Source of the DNA: Cinnamomum chago
Lineage: Eukaryota > Streptophyta > Magnoliopsida > Laurales > Lauraceae
Assembly: GCA_038049695.1 (NCBI GenBank)
Contig: CP142457.1
Coordinates: forward strand, 30,097,501-30,161,500
DNA: 64,000 nt
Direction of reading: 5' to 3'
In this document: one piece after another, positions 32,935 through 46,393 of the stretch
Layout of the letters: every line of letters begins with the position of its first letter
How positions within the stretch are numbered: position 1 is the first letter of the stretch
Notes under the pieces: model-generated
Told to the model about the DNA's origin: nothing
The model's database searches: none
The model's input: only the letters and a program-made list of their open reading frames with translations
Translations under genes and position numbers: made by a program

Positions 32935-34774
32935 TGAAAGTCCGTGATCCGAACCCTAGAGGGGGGTGAATAGGGCGAGCTTCAAATTAGTGACCAATTA
33001 TGACCAATTTTAACTTCTTTAAAATAAACTAGTCACAAGTGGTGATTAAGTAAATAAATGCGGAAGCTTATAAAAACAATCACCACAAAGCATGCACCAT
33101 CACACAAGGATTTATAGTGGTTCGGCCTCAATGCCTACATCCACTACCGGCTTGTGATCCAACACCCCACAGGATTTCAACTATTTATGCTTTTCAATAG
33201 GCTAAGCAATAACCTTTACATTATGCTTTTCATAAGTTAAGCAATAACCTCTACAACCAAAAGGTTGGTTATCTCTCTAAGTAGTGTCTAAAATACACTC
33301 GATGGAGATACAATTTATAGCTCATTACAATGCCTCTTAATTAGGCGGATATGAAAATGAAAATCTAATTCACACACACACACACACACACTATGAATGC
33401 AAAGATGAATGCACAATGTGTATCTATGATGTCCTCAATCAATTTTAAAATGAAAGCTCATAAATGTATGCCTAAGGCTTTTGAAAGTTTTAGCTCATAA
33501 AAACATTTATGATTGAGGAAAGAATGCTAATCACATGTTAAAAATAACTTGTAAAAGACATACATATGTATTCTAAACAAGTTGTGAAATTCTAAGAACA
33601 AAACATGTGATGCATAGGGATGTCAATCAAATTAACAATGTAGCTCAATATGTGTATGCTATAAGCATAGAACATAAAAATAGATTTGATTGAAGTTAGA
33701 GGACAAATCATATGTAATTATAAATTCAACTTGAAAATGATATACCTATCAATGCTAAACAAGTTGTGAAACTTTAAAACAAAAGTACATATGATTTGTG
33801 AAGTTGCTGAATCCAAAACATAAAATAGATTTGAAAGTGATTTTCTTATGATGAAAAACAACAACCAAAGATTCAACCAAGTATAAGAATCATGTTACAT
33901 AAAATTTCAAAGATGTTTTCATTAACATGATTTACTTAGATATACCAATTTAAGTACTACTTTGATTGAATCAAGGTGATGCATCCAAAAAAATAAATCA
34001 ATTCAAAACATATAGATGTTAAGGACACAACAAAACATAGTTTATCATGCTAGAAAAGATTTACTAATAATAAAGCAAAGCATGACAACATATGGTTAAG
34101 GAAAGTACAACTTACTTAGTGATTTAACTCAATGGAACCGAGCTTTAACTTTCCAAATGATCCCTTTCATCCCTTAGCTCATTCCCTTTTGATTGGCCTC
34201 AAAACATCTCAAGGAGGGCATAAAAATTGTTAACTTTTGGCAAAGGAATGAACTAGTATTTATAGCCAAAAAATGTCCAACGGCTCTTCCCCGGTTGACC
34301 TGGCCTTCAACGGCCATAAAACTGACCGTTTGAAAAGAAGCCCAACGGCTCTTTACCCGGTCGACCCGCAGTGGGCTCGGTCGACCGAGCACACTGCAGG
34401 TCGACCCGGGCCCAGGGACCAAATTCCCTTAAAATTCATATTTCAAAGTATTTCTTGAAGGGAACTTTTGGGTCACCGAATCAAGTTTGGAAACATGGTA
34501 TAAATCAAACTAAGAGGATTAAAACCAAGAAAACATAAAAAGCCTAAATTGACTTGAAAGATTTAAAACTCATAGGCTTGCTTGATTCATAAAACTTCTT
34601 TTCAAATAAAAATGCATCCAAGTTAAAAATCAAAACATGCATAAATCAATATTTCTAACAATGCATGTGTAAATCAAGATTTCAAGTTTTTCTAAAACAA
34701 TGCATGTGTGAAAATTCAAATGATGCTAGAATGATAATGCATCCATCAAATTGCAATACACAAAATTCCTAACA
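32935..34774 (-). mobile_element. Solo LTR X3 (Copia/SIRE-like) inside G2
   Basis: The minus-strand copy of family X, 1840 bp, has the perfect duplication TGTTG (32930-32934, 34775-34779). It carries a CA microsatellite near 33374-33391, GGTCGACC-type palindromes at 34293, 34359, 34379 and 34399, and a TATA box at 34258-34265 (minus). No coding sequence. Confidence 0.9.
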
Positions 34775-36477
34775 TGTTGTGCAACGGTTGTAATCTTTTG
34801 GTCCCACAAATGCTTGAAGCTTTGATGATCCGTGTGTACCTCAAGCTGCCTCCCCAAAAGATAAGGCCGCCACTTCTATAGGGTGAGGACAAGAGCGAGC
34901 ATCTCTTTCTCATATGTGGAAAGGAAAAGATGTTTTTCCTGTAGAGCACGGCTGAAAAAAGCAATTGGTCGCTCCTGCCTTAAAATAGCTCCAATACCCG
35001 GTCCTGATGCATCACACTCCACAATAAAAGGTCTTGAAAAATCTAGAAGGGCTGACATTGGGGCGTCAGTCATAGCCTCCTTGATTTTTTGAAATGTGTC
35101 TTCAGCCGGTGGACTCCATGAAAAGGAGTCTTTCTTGAGCATCTTTGTAAGCGGGCCAGCTATTTTACCGAAATCTTTAATAAATTTTCGGTAATAACCG
35201 GTTAACCCAAGGAAGCCACGTAATGCCTTTGCTGATTTAGGCTTTGGCCGGTCCACCAATGATGTTATCTTGTCAGGGTCCACAGCCACACCTGTATTGG
35301 ACACAACGTGGCCCAGGTACTGAATTTCCCTTTAGCCAAATTGACATTTTTCCAGCTTGACAAATAATTGGAGAGATTTAAGAATAGAAAAAATAATATC
35401 CAAATGCCTTACATGCACATCCCAAGTATTTCTATAAATTAAAATATCATAAAAAAAAAGAATGAATTTTCTCAAATAATTTTGAAATATCTCATTCATG
35501 AGAGCTTGAAATGTTGATGGCGCGTTGGTGAGGCCAAATGGCATCGTCTTTTCAACATCATATGCATCCGGATTTTATGCTAGCCAAATCATAAATCTAG
35601 CTTTGAGAAAATTTGTGCTCCGTGCAATTCGTCCTAGAGTTCATCAATCATAAGAAATTTATCTTTAATTGTGATTTTATTGAGAGCCCTGTGATCAATA
35701 CACATCCTCCACGACCCATCATGTTTCTTCACCAAGAGAATCAGAGACGAATATGGGCTGTTACTAGGGCGAATCACCCCAGTTGATAACATTTCGACGA
35801 CTATCTTTTCAATTTTAGATTTCTGATAGTTGGGATACCTGTATGGCCTGACACAAACGGGCCCTTGTCCTGGAAGCAGTGGAATCTTTTGATCAAGCAC
35901 ACGTTGTGGCGGATGGCCCTTAGGTTCGATGAACACCTCCTTTTTCTTTGCTAAAAGTTGTTTCATTTGCACTGGACTTTTGAAGCTTGTTTGGTACATT
36001 TGTGGGGTCCCCAAAGAGAACATCTGCAACAAAAGTCCTCTCTTTTTTCTGGCTGTCTGGTCCATGTGTTCTGCACTAATTATTTTATTTTTAGGTATAG
36101 ATAGGCCTTGCAGTGTTACCTCCCTATCCTTGACGTGAAACTTCATTTGTAATTTTGAGAAATCCCAGACAATGAGTCCTGATGTACAAAGCCACTGAGT
36201 TCCTAAGACCATATCATATCCTTCTAAAGGTAATAAATAGAAGTCAACAATGATAGGGATTCCTTGCAAATTAAGCTGGATGTTTATACATTTACCTGGG
36301 CTGATCAGTTTATCTCCAGACGCCACCACCACCTCAAACCTGTTCCTAAGTTGTGTCATTAATCCTGCTCTCTGTGCTACCCGTTCACTCACAAAATTGT
36401 GAGTACTGCCCGAATCCACAAGGACATACACATCTATATGTCCAAGACTGCCTTTAACTCATATGGTTTTAGGTGCA
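34775..36477 (-). pseudogene. G2 protease, RT and RNase H remnant
   Basis: In minus-strand order: the protease start at 36431 (YVLVDSGSTHNFVSERVAQ, with the DSGST active site), then GYDMVLGTQWL. RT N-terminus follows (RPYRYPNYQKSKIEK, SPYSSLILLVKKHDGSWRMC). RT middle at 35332-35544 has MPFGLTNAPSTFQALMNEIF. RNase H at 34876-35304 has LTGYYRKFIKDFGKIAGPL, IVECDASGPGIGAIL and HLFLSTYEKEMLALV. Typical chromovirus pol. Broken. Confidence 0.9.
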
Positions 36478-38399
36478 CGTTGATTGACACTTAAATATGT
36501 AACACTTAACCGCAAGACTATGGTGTCGTCAAGTAGTAAAGGACTAAAGAGTCCGGATTATCGATCCCACGGAGAGATGATGGAACAAGCAATGAATCCA
36601 ATTTAAGTAGAATTGAACTAAAATATAGCTAATATAGAAATTGAAGTGAACAATTAAACCTACTAAACTATGTGTGAAAAATGGAATTAAACTGGAATGT
36701 GGAACAAAACTAAAATAGTAACTAAACTACTCTAACTAACAATCTAAAATATGAAATTAATAAGATCTAACCAACTACACCAAACTAGTGGATGAATGGT
36801 GGTGGAAATGAAAGATTTAATGTGATGATGTGGTGTGAAATGTGTAGGATTTTAAGACAAGTTGTGTGAAATGTATATGATTCTAAAACAAAGACTCAAA
36901 TTAACAATAATAAAAATAAAAGATTAGGCAATCCAAAATCCACTGAGTATGTAATTAATCCAATCAATGTATGTTCTAATTTAACTCCAAAATCTACAAT
37001 CCAATTAGCAATCTCTTGCCTAATTGGATTGGATGATATAACAATGAAGATCAGAATAAAGAAATGTTAGACCCCGACCCAGACTAATTCGATTAGTGTG
37101 TGATTAGTGTGTTTCTAGTCCTAAGTGGGTTTAGTTACCATTGGGTTATAAATAATTAGTTTTAGTCCTGAACGTAGCTTTGAGAATTTTGGGAACGTTT
37201 AATGTTATTCAGACATGCTTAGGAAGGCCTGAGTGTACGTGTAAGCTTGGGGGGATCGTTTTGATTTTCATTTTAATTATGAGTCTTATTTCATTTGAAT
37301 AGTTTTATTATTCATTACAACTTTCGTTTTCGGCCCGTTCATGTTTGAAGCCTAGAAATCCTAGTTTTTGGCCCAAAAGGGTAAAAATTATCTTTTATAC
37401 CCAAACTAGGACACAAATTTTGAAATCTCAAAATCATGTCAAAATTATACTTTTTGGAAACTAGATTTTTCGAGGATCATTTTATCCTTCTTCGTCGTTT
37501 TCATCCGGGGCCCGCTGGAACATGTTTTAACCTTTGCAAGTTTCAGAACTTTGTGGGGCCCACTTTCCACTCAACTTAAGCCTCATCTCCCTCCCTCATG
37601 TTTCACTTTCCCAAATCCTGCAACTTTCAAGACCTAGGGCCGAGAAACCCTTTTTCCTCTTCACCTTCTTCCTCTTGAATGCTTAAGCTAGAGACCTCCA
37701 AATGAAATTCCAAGACTATCATCTTCTTCCAAGCTTTCCATGGGTACAAATCTCTTGAAGTTTCTAGCTAGAAAACCTCCCCATTTTCTTCATCTCTTCT
37801 TGTTTGGGCATCTCTAGGTAAGAGCTCCAACCCATCTCTTCAATGGAGTCTTTTCAACTCCTAATAAGCTTGTTTTTTTTAACATGCAACACCTATTTCG
37901 AAATGGGTTCTTGTTTTCATATTTGAATGGGTTTTGAATGGTTTTTCATGGGGTTTTTGTAGTGTTTGGCTTAGCTCTTGGGTAGGAGTGTTTGAAAAAG
38001 TGTTTGCTTGGCATTTGGGCGAAAAGGCAAGTAATCTCTATAGGTTGAATGTTGTATGTGTGTTTGAGGATTTCATTGTTACCCCTGAAAATTTCATAAA
38101 ACTTGTTATGTTTTCTTTAGATTTCTTCTTATGTGATCTCTAATCAAGTATATGCATTAATGTCTAGTGTTTTCCCAAACTTCTAGATTTCTATTTGGCT
38201 TCAAACCCTTGTTTCATTATGAGATTTGTATTTGTTTTAATGGAGAGTGAATGTTCAGATTTTGGATTTGATGATATGAAAATGTGAAAATGAACCCTTG
38301 GAGAGCATGAAGGCTCAGGGAAGTGCAGGTGCTTAGTTGTGAGAAGAATGGGAGAAAAATTGTGGAAATCTGACTTGAAACGCACTACCTGTGCAGCGT

Positions 38400-38690
38400 C
38401 GGTCAGCTGTCGGTCATCTGTCGGCTAACCGACATGCCATTTCGGTTAACCAACAACCAACCGAACTCTGTCGGTTCCTTTTCCAGAAGCGACACATCGC
38501 GTCAGGGATTTCTAGATCATCTGTCGGCTAACCGACATACCCATTTCGGTTAACCGACAGCCAACCGAACTCCGTCGGTCCCTTTTCCAGAATGCTACAT
38601 TTTTTCTTGACATGGATTCAGGCGGTCAGCCGTCGGTCAGCTGACGGCTAGCCGACACTCCCCATTTCGGCTAGCCGACAGGTGACCGAC
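38400..38690. repeat. Palindrome cluster in LTR B
   Basis: CGGCTAACC/CGGTTAACC and CGGCTAGCCG motifs come in three pairs spaced 21, 22 and 23 bp. Confidence 0.85.
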
Positions 38691-39843
38691 ATGCTGAACG
38701 AATTAGCAAAATGACTTGTTTTTGAAGGATTTTCTGTAAGAGTGAAAACTAGAATATGTTTAGGGATCTTTAGCTTGATATTGTGTACTTGAAAATCTGA
38801 AATGTCTTTTAACTTTGAGGGCACCAATTCTCCTTTAAATTCCAACATTGTGGTTTCAATTACACAAGGGTACCAAAATCCTTACATATGCTTGATAGAC
38901 CTTGCTTTCTAACTTTAGTTTTGATACAATAAGTACATCGTGTACTCGTTTTGAATTTCAAGTATAAGCTCGTTTGAAGATTGATTTCAAGTATTAAAAA
39001 GGGGATCGCTTCTTAAGTTCGTATGCATATATTTATGCCTTTTGCAAGTCGTGCCTTGTTTTGTTTTGATAAGTGATTTTCCCCCTTTTTTATATCGACG
39101 TGTTTAGACTGTATTTCGCGTGTTTTATGGATTCATGAATTCAAGTGAACACCACTGAGCCTGAACTGCCCCTTCAATCTGATCCACTGTCCGGGGGTCC
39201 TTAAACATGTGGACTATCTGCAAATTGGTCGTGTATTTATTACACATCGTGCGTGTTCAGTTCCGCGGCCGGAATCTCCTTATATGTGGGAATCGTGCCT
39301 TGTTTATATTATGTATATCGTGCTTGTCGTGCGTGCTTACTCTTATCATCATGTATGGTGGAGAAAGGATGGGCTCAATGTGGATTCTACTATTCATGAT
39401 ATTATAAGTATTCATGTTAGTTGTTTTGGTATCTTAACTTGTTGCATTTAGTTTTGTTTATTATGATTTTTTTTAAACATTTATTGTTTCATGCTCGTAC
39501 CTAAATTGATTACCTGCCAAACTGTCGTGTTTGACCCTTGTATTTTGGTGCCCAGGTGCAGATGACGTTGCCTTTGAGGAGGAGCGTCCGGAGGAGGCTG
39601 TTGAGTCACTCCCAGTCAGAGAGTGGCATCCCGACGATGTCAACCAGACGTCGGGCGGGATCTTGAGTTTCGCTTCATCTTGTTTTGGGCTTTATTTTTG
39701 TTATTTTGAGAATTCTATTATCCTCTGTTGGCCTCTTATCGGATGTTACAAAACTTAACTTACTTTCGTGTTAACCTTATAACTTGAATTATACTGGGAA
39801 TGCTATGTTATGATTCCTTCTTCTGATATCTTGGACTTGATGC

Positions 39844-41512
39844 TGTTAGGGATTTTGTGTTATTGCAATTTGATGGATGCATTATCATTTTAGCATCATT
39901 TGAATTTTCACACATGCATTGATTTAGAAAATCTTGAAATCTTGATTTACACATGCATTGTTTTTAAGACTTGTAGAAATATTGATTTATGCATGTTTTG
40001 ATTTTAAACTTGGATGCATTTATATTTGAAAAGAAGTTTTAATAAATCTAGCTAGCCTATGTCTTAATTCTTTCAAATCTTTTTAGGCTTTTTATGTTTC
40101 ATGATTTTAAACTTCTTAGTTTGATTTAAATCATGATTCCAAACTTTATTTAATGGCCCAAAAGTCCCCACATGAGACTACTTTGAAATATGCAATTTTA
40201 GGGGATTTTGGTTCCAGGCCCGGGTCGACCGGGTCCCTGCGGGTCGACCGGGTAAAGAGCCATTGCAGCTCTTTTCAAGCGGTCAGTTTTATGACCGTTG
40301 AAGGCCAGGTCAACCGAGCCCTGTTCCAGGTTGACCGGGGACTAGCCGTTGGACACTTTTTGGCTATAAAATGAAGTTCATTCCTTTGCCAAAGTAAGAG
40401 ACTTTTAAGCCATCCTTGAGGTGTTTGGAGACAAGACAAAGGGAATGAACCAAGAGAGACCAAGAGGTCATTATTGAAGCTAAAGCTTGGATCAATGAAG
40501 TTAAATCTCTAAGCAAGCTTTACTTTTATTAATCATATGTTATATGCTTTGTTTAAATTATTGGTAAATGAATTTTAGCATGATAACTATGATGTGTTGA
40601 ATCCATTCTTCATTTAATCTTTGATCTAAGTTGGATTGGATTCTTCACCTTGATTTCAAACCAAGTTTGTTTTAAAATCTTCTTTAATCATGCTTTGCCA
40701 AAATATTTGATTTCTTTTATAGCATGATTCATTTACTTGGTTGAATCTTTATTTGTTGTTTTCATTCATTTAAACCTTAGTCAAATTTATTTGGTTTTGA
40801 AAACAACATTGTACATGCATCACATGTTTTAAGTTAATAAGTTTCATACAACTTGTGAGCCTTTGATTTTTATTTCCTTAACAAGTTTGTATTCATACAT
40901 GTGATTGGCATTTCACTTCAATCAAATATTTTTATGTGCCTTATACTTTTAAATGCTTTGAGCTTACCTTTTAACTTGATTGAAGTTATCACACACAAAC
41001 ACATCAAGAGCATACACATTTGCATTCATATAGTGTTTGTGTGAGTTAGGTTTTTAATTTCATATCCGTCTATTTAAGAGGCAATTGTATTGAGCTTAAA
41101 TTGTATCTCTTTGAGTATTTGTGTAGACACTTTCTTTAGAGAAATCTTTTTATTGTAAAGGTTATTTGCTTAGCCTAGAAAAGCACATTGATAGGTTGTT
41201 GTTTAGCCTAGAAAAACATCGTTGTAAAGGTTATTGCTTAGCCTTTTGAAAAACATAATAGTGGAAATCCGGTGGGGTGTTGGATCACAAGCCGATAGTG
41301 GATGTCGGCATTGAGGCCGAACCACTATAAATCTTTGTGTGATGGTGAATGCTTTGTGGTGATTGTTTTTATTAAACTTCCGCATTTTGTTTGTTTATCA
41401 TCACTTGTGACTAGTTTATTTTATAGAAGTTAAAATTGGGCATAATTGGTCACATATTGTAGCTTACCTTATTCACCCTTCCCGCCTCTAGGGTTAGGAT
41501 CCCGGACTTTCA
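39844..41512 (+). mobile_element. Solo LTR X4 (Copia/SIRE-like) inside LTR B
   Basis: TGTTAGGGATTTTGTG... to ...GGACTTTCA, 1669 bp. The flanks GATGC and GATGT match in four of five bases. GGTCGACC-type palindromes lie at 40223, 40242, 40308 and 40329, and the TATA box CTATAAAA at 40364-40371. Solo LTR. Confidence 0.85.
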
Positions 41513-42258
41513 GATGTTATTTTTAATGTCGCACTTAAAATTTTATCTGTGCTTGTCTTGATGTGATTTGCTACACACTTCCCCAAATTTGATCGTGTAA
41601 GCTAGATTCCACGTGCCTCGTGAATCTTCACCGCGGGAACCTGTGGGAAAACACGTCGTGGGCCCGGGCCTCGGTTTGGGGTCGCGACAAGAAAATCAAA
41701 GGCCAAGATCATAGAACATCATCTAACTATCCTAACAATAATTCATCAAAATCAAGATGCAAAAGATCAAAGATAAGGGCTCTAGAGTATGCTATGTGAG
41801 AGAACTTAATCAAACTACAAAGCTTCAATTGAAATTATCCAAGCACCAAGTGTAGAGATAGAGCATGAGAAATAAAAAAGATTAGCACAATTATATCTAA
41901 ATCTACTAATCAATCAAGGCACAAGCAGGGAATTTAAACTAAAACATGCATATAATTTAACTAATCACATTACTTAGCTTCAAAAGGAGAGCCTAATCCA
42001 AGAGCTTTAGCCACTAAACATCAAGAAAGAGCTCTGAATCTTCATTAATGATCTTCAATTACACACTCTCTCTCTAGATTAGATACACTTAAGCTCCTAA
42101 TTACAATATAAAAGTATAGAGAATGTAAAATAAAATTGTTACAAGACTAAAAAATAATTTTTTTTCTCCCAATTTATAGAAACATTGAGGACATTTGATT
42201 GGCTCATTTTTTTTTTCTTTTTGTGGTCCTTCATTTTGGAGGCTTTTGATGGCAAGCT

Positions 42259-43064
42259 TTGATTGGTGGAGAGGTTAGAGTTGGAAAATTCAAAAGTGAG
42301 GATCATCCTGTTACTATGGCACAGCTCTGCAGCCTAAAACAGGGAGAGAATGAGTCAACTTATGATTTCATTCACAAGTGGAAGGCGATGGCGTACAAGT
42401 GCTCCGATGTGCTGCCACAAGCGTCGCTCGTCAACATCTGTCGTAACAACTTGAGAGCAAGGATCTGCTCCATGATTATCGGCAACAAATCAAAGAACCT
42501 GGGAGAACTCCTGGAAGCAGCTATGGGGCTGAAACGGTGATCAAAGACCTCAACAGTCAGCAGCCATCAAAGAAAGAGCCGGCTACCATTACGACCTCAA
42601 AACCAAAGAAAAAGGAGGTTCTTAATGTGCAAACCAAGTCAGCTCCTCAGCAGCCAAAGAAAGCTGAAAATAAAGTTGTATGTAAAAAACTTGAACTCTT
42701 TGATGCCTTCAGAGAACGAGTAGAGAAAAAATACCCGTTCGATGAAGATGTTGAAGAAATCTTCGAGGCACTCGTAGCAAATGGTAAACTCACCTTGCCT
42801 GAGCCTAAAAGACCAGGCGATGTTGGCAAAACCAACGATCCTCGGTATTGTCCATACCATCAGATGATCTCGCATCCTCTCAATCAATGCTTCGTTGTGA
42901 GAGAAAAGATCAACGAGATGTGGAAAAACGGAGTCATTACCTTTGACAAAAACAATGGGTCTGCCTCTGTCAACATGGTGTCGTATGGACAAACTTCAAA
43001 GTCACCAAAGGAGAAGACCACCACTTCCTTCGAGGTGATAAAAATGACCCAAACATCCCAATAG
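42259..43064 (+). pseudogene. G3 gag remnant
   Basis: Retrotransposon gag-type domain (MAQLCSLKQGENESTYDFI, HKWKAMAYKC). A Lys/Pro-rich linker and CPYHQMISHPLNQCFVVREK follow, a Cys-His cluster like the Tat knuckle. The N-terminal part is absent at the junction with Y. Confidence 0.75.
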
Positions 43065-44815
43065 TTGGTTCCTTATCCAACATCGGACGAACAATCTATA
43101 TGGGTACATCCCGATCTCCTAGAAGATGAAAATTGGGAGATCGTCAAAACAAAACCTACCGCTCGACAGCGAAGGCAAGCCAAGAGACAACTCCGCAAGC
43201 TCAAACAGTAGGAGAAAGCTCAACCAAAATAAGAAGTCCCTGAAAAGGCAGAGACCTCTTCCACTGCTTCGCTGGGGGCAATGGAAGAACCCAAGGCTTC
43301 AAAGGTGGAAAGAAAATTCACCCTTGGTGATTTCATGCCACCTCAATTTAGAAATGAAACTACACAGGGGGCATCATACTCTTGTAATTCAGTAATTGGA
43401 TTCTCCATGAATGGACATGAGTCCAGTGACACCGCCAGTGATACCGACGAGTGGGAGGAATCCCTTGAAATAGGAGAATACCTCTCTGATGAAGAATGGG
43501 TTCCCGAATCTCACCTTATGTCGATAATCTGGTATAACCCATATAGGCAACAAGGATCCTGGTCTGATGATGAAGAAGACCAGGAGGATGTTCAAGAAAA
43601 TGTTATTGACCCAGCACCCTTCAACGCTCCAGCGGAACTCAATCGTGTTGAACCACAGGGGCAGACGAAGAAGAAGATTTGGCTCCCATGCTTGATCTTG
43701 AAGAGCATACGAGAATCTTGCAGCGCCTCGCCTTAGAACAAGAACAAGATCCTTGCGATCAAAATCCAGAACCAGAAGTCCCTGAAGATCAACAAGTACC
43801 TCCTCCCTTAACTCCTGAAAATGGAGAAAACTGCTGGATAGAAGACCCTCTGACATCCGATGATGAGTCCGACTCCCAACAATCCACTCTGGGGGGATCT
43901 CCTATCAGGGCAACTTGCAATGCGATAGCTCAGGATGATAGTGCCTCTGAAGCATCATCTACTGAAGACACATACTCTCCGGCTACACCTGATAATATAT
44001 CTTCCGGAGCTACATTTTCTTAGGTGACTTCTACTGAGATAACATCTTCCCAGCCTTCGTCCCCTGAAACCGTGACGTCGCAACTCACAACTCTTCTGAC
44101 CGATCATCCTGAAGAAATTTCAGCCGATGGAGACCTGGTCAGTTGGTCCCAAATACCTGACCTCATAGGAGATGTCTGGACCGACAAATTACTCAATGAA
44201 GGAAAAAAGTTGTTGGATGTTGTTCATGACTTGTTCCCGAAAAATGCTCTATGTAACGCAATCACTGAGGATGGTGACTCTGTTGCAGACACATCTTCAG
44301 CAAATGAGAAGGATCAACCCTTGGATCCCAAGGACGATCTTCCAAATGAAGACCCTTCTCAAGAAGATCTTGAAGTTGGTATAAGTACCCGTTCTGGCCG
44401 GGATTACCACAAAAACTACAACCAACATTCTTCTTCTTCTTATGAAAATCCTTCGGGAACACAAAATGTAAACGCCCCAAGTGGCAACAATGATGAACAT
44501 GCAGGCCCGAAGGAGGCTTTCAAGTACGATTTGATTGAGCACTTCAAACACATACCTGCATGACTGCACATCCTTGACTTATTACGAATGTCTCCACACA
44601 CTCGTGATAATCTCATTTTAGAACTGTAAAGGCTGAATGCGGATGTCAAAAAACATGCGCCACAAGTCCTACAAATTGAAATGGACTATAGGGTCAAACA
44701 ATCAAATACTTCCTCAAAAGGAGAAAAGAAGAAAACTGAGGGATCAGGCATTGAATGCCTCTCGGTTTAGAAAGCAGCAAATGCAACCATCGCCTTCGGT
44801 AAGGATGATCTCCTG
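43065..44815 (+). pseudogene. G3 acidic spacer between gag and protease
   Basis: Glu/Asp/Ser/Pro-rich low-complexity coding sequence, for example SDTASDTDEWEESLEIGEYL, in overlapping frames without a recognisable domain. Such spacers are common in long Tat elements. Confidence 0.55.
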
Positions 44816-45298
44816 CTAGGCGAGACAAAGCACAACCGACCCCTGTACTTCACAGGGTACATCAAAGAAATGCCGATACACAGAGTCCAGATCGACCCAA
44901 GTTCTACACTCAACCTCATCTCTACTTCGGCACTTGAAGAGCTGGCCATCCCACCTAGCAAGCTGAGTCACATGTCTGTATCCATCTTTGGGTACGATGG
45001 GAGCGCTCAAAGGCCTATCGGCAAAATCAGGTTCAAGTTGCAAATCGGTGATCTTAGCTTCGAAGTCACTGTGTATGCAATAAGAACCCCTTCATGCTAC
45101 AACATCCTTCTTGGACGCCCCTGGATACACGAGAATGGTGTCGTCCCTTCAACTCTACATCAATGCATCAAGTTCGTTGGCAATGATGGCTCGATACATC
45201 GAGTGTTTACAGACAAAAAGCCCTTCAAAGGCAAAGTAGTCCATTTTGTAAATGCTCAAATGTACAAAGATGAAAAGAAGAAAATGAGGAAGAAATAA
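44816..45298 (+). pseudogene. G3 protease remnant
   Basis: IHRVQIDPSSTLNLISTSAL occupies the active-site position and YNILLGRPWIHENGVVPSTL the C-terminal part, the Tat retropepsin pattern. Confidence 0.8.
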
Positions 45299-45602
45299 CA
45301 CCCTTTGCTGAAAATCTCCGGAAGGATAAAGGCAAGGCTCCTCAGCGATCATCGGAAGAAAACAAACCTTCATGTAGATCTGAAGAGAGAGATCCATCTC
45401 CCTTCGTTGTCTCTCTCAAATCTTCAAAGCCCTTGGTCATAACAACCAGAGCAAAAAAGACAAAGCAAAAGTCTAGGGGCAAGTTTGTCGTCTCCTTCAT
45501 GTCTATCATGCAAGACACGGATTCAGAGTCAGTGTCAGAAGACGACATATCGCCAAGCCAAGCTGACGCTCAACAAGTTCAGCCTGCGCTACTCCAATAG
45601 AG

Positions 45603-46262
45603 ATGCCTGCTAACGTAGAAGATCCAACGTTTGCTTCCTTCGTTGTTCCGGCAACCTCAGCAGAAGAGAAGCCAAACTTCTTCCATAGATCAGAAGCTTT
45701 CTCATCAAATTCCATACTTGAACCTTTCCAAAACGAAGGTATGCCTCAACTATTTCTATATAGACCTGTGGCACAAGCTATTATGAAGAAAATGGGTTAT
45801 GACACTCAAAACCCAATCGGTCTGGGGCAAGGTCGCAGTATTCTCACACCATTGGAGCCCGCCTTAACCAAAAGTCAACTGGAAGATTGGAGACTCTATG
45901 GTCATGTAGAAAGATCTTCACATGGGTTGGAGTATTATCCCGACGCTCCCATGAGACAGTTGACACAAATGCTGAGGAGTCGATTTGCCGACCAAGCCTC
46001 AACATCTCATGTCCTTGAAGACATTGATCTCCCTGGATATCTCTTTGAAGAGTCACCCGTCAAGGATCCAGGAAGTTTTACCAATTCGTACGATTTCTCT
46101 GAAGATGAAGAGGAATTATCCGGTGATAAAGACATGTGGTATTCTGACCCAGAAGAACCGTCGTCTCCTAAAGAAGTACCTTACTTCGACCCAATTTCAA
46201 CAGGCGATTGGGATCACCTCATAGCAAGCCTTGAGAAGATCACTGACCCTGAAGACCCATGA
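45603..46262 (+). pseudogene. G3 segment with G-patch-like motif, between protease and RT
   Basis: AIMKKMGYDTQNPIGLGQGR fits the glycine-rich G-patch pattern (hydrophobic-x-x-MGY...GLGxG), an RNA-binding helper motif known behind the protease of some retroelements. The rest is acidic. The assignment is from the motif alone. Confidence 0.5.
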
Positions 46263-46393
46263 TCAGAAACAAAGCCTTGGCCTGAAAATACCCTTGAAAC
46301 TCCACAAGGTTTCATTGAGTTGGAAGCCTCCGAAAATATTGTGGAGGAACCACCTTCGAACCTTCCAACAGAAGATCTGTTCAAAAGATAGAC

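Larger units (their letters stand above)
16847..36477 (-). mobile_element. G2: chromovirus (Ty3/Gypsy), 5' end lost
   Basis: This minus-strand Gypsy element has a chromodomain at the integrase C-terminus. Its pieces are 34775-36477 (protease, RT, RNase H), 32636-32934 (RNase H/integrase joint) and 16847-18419 (integrase, chromodomain, LTR). They are separated by solo LTRs X3 and X1. Gag and 5' LTR are absent where repeat Y begins. It is broken, with several breaks besides the insertions. It is the oldest layer of the central nest because everything else lies within it. Confidence 0.85.
37065..41689 (+). mobile_element. Solo LTR B of family L, with X4 nested
   Basis: TGTTAGACCCCGACC... to ...GGGGTCGCGACA, with the perfect duplication AGAAA (37060-37064, 41690-41694). 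It is about 2.95 kb without X4. Three palindrome pairs lie at 38422/38443, 38525/38547 and 38645/38668. The hairpin CCCGACG...CGTCGGG recurs near 39630-39655. Solo LTR. Confidence 0.9.
36478..42250 (-). mobile_element. Y: LTR-like repeat carrying solo LTR B (ends uncertain)
   Basis: Non-coding sequence on both sides of LTR B is consistent with one interrupted LTR-like repeat. The left part begins near TGATTGACAC and has ctccggattatcgatcc-type sequence. The right part has a minus-strand TATA box TCTATAAATTGG near 42173. No matching duplication was found, and its right border meets G3 gag while its left border meets G2. At least one end is therefore truncated or rearranged. Confidence 0.5.
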
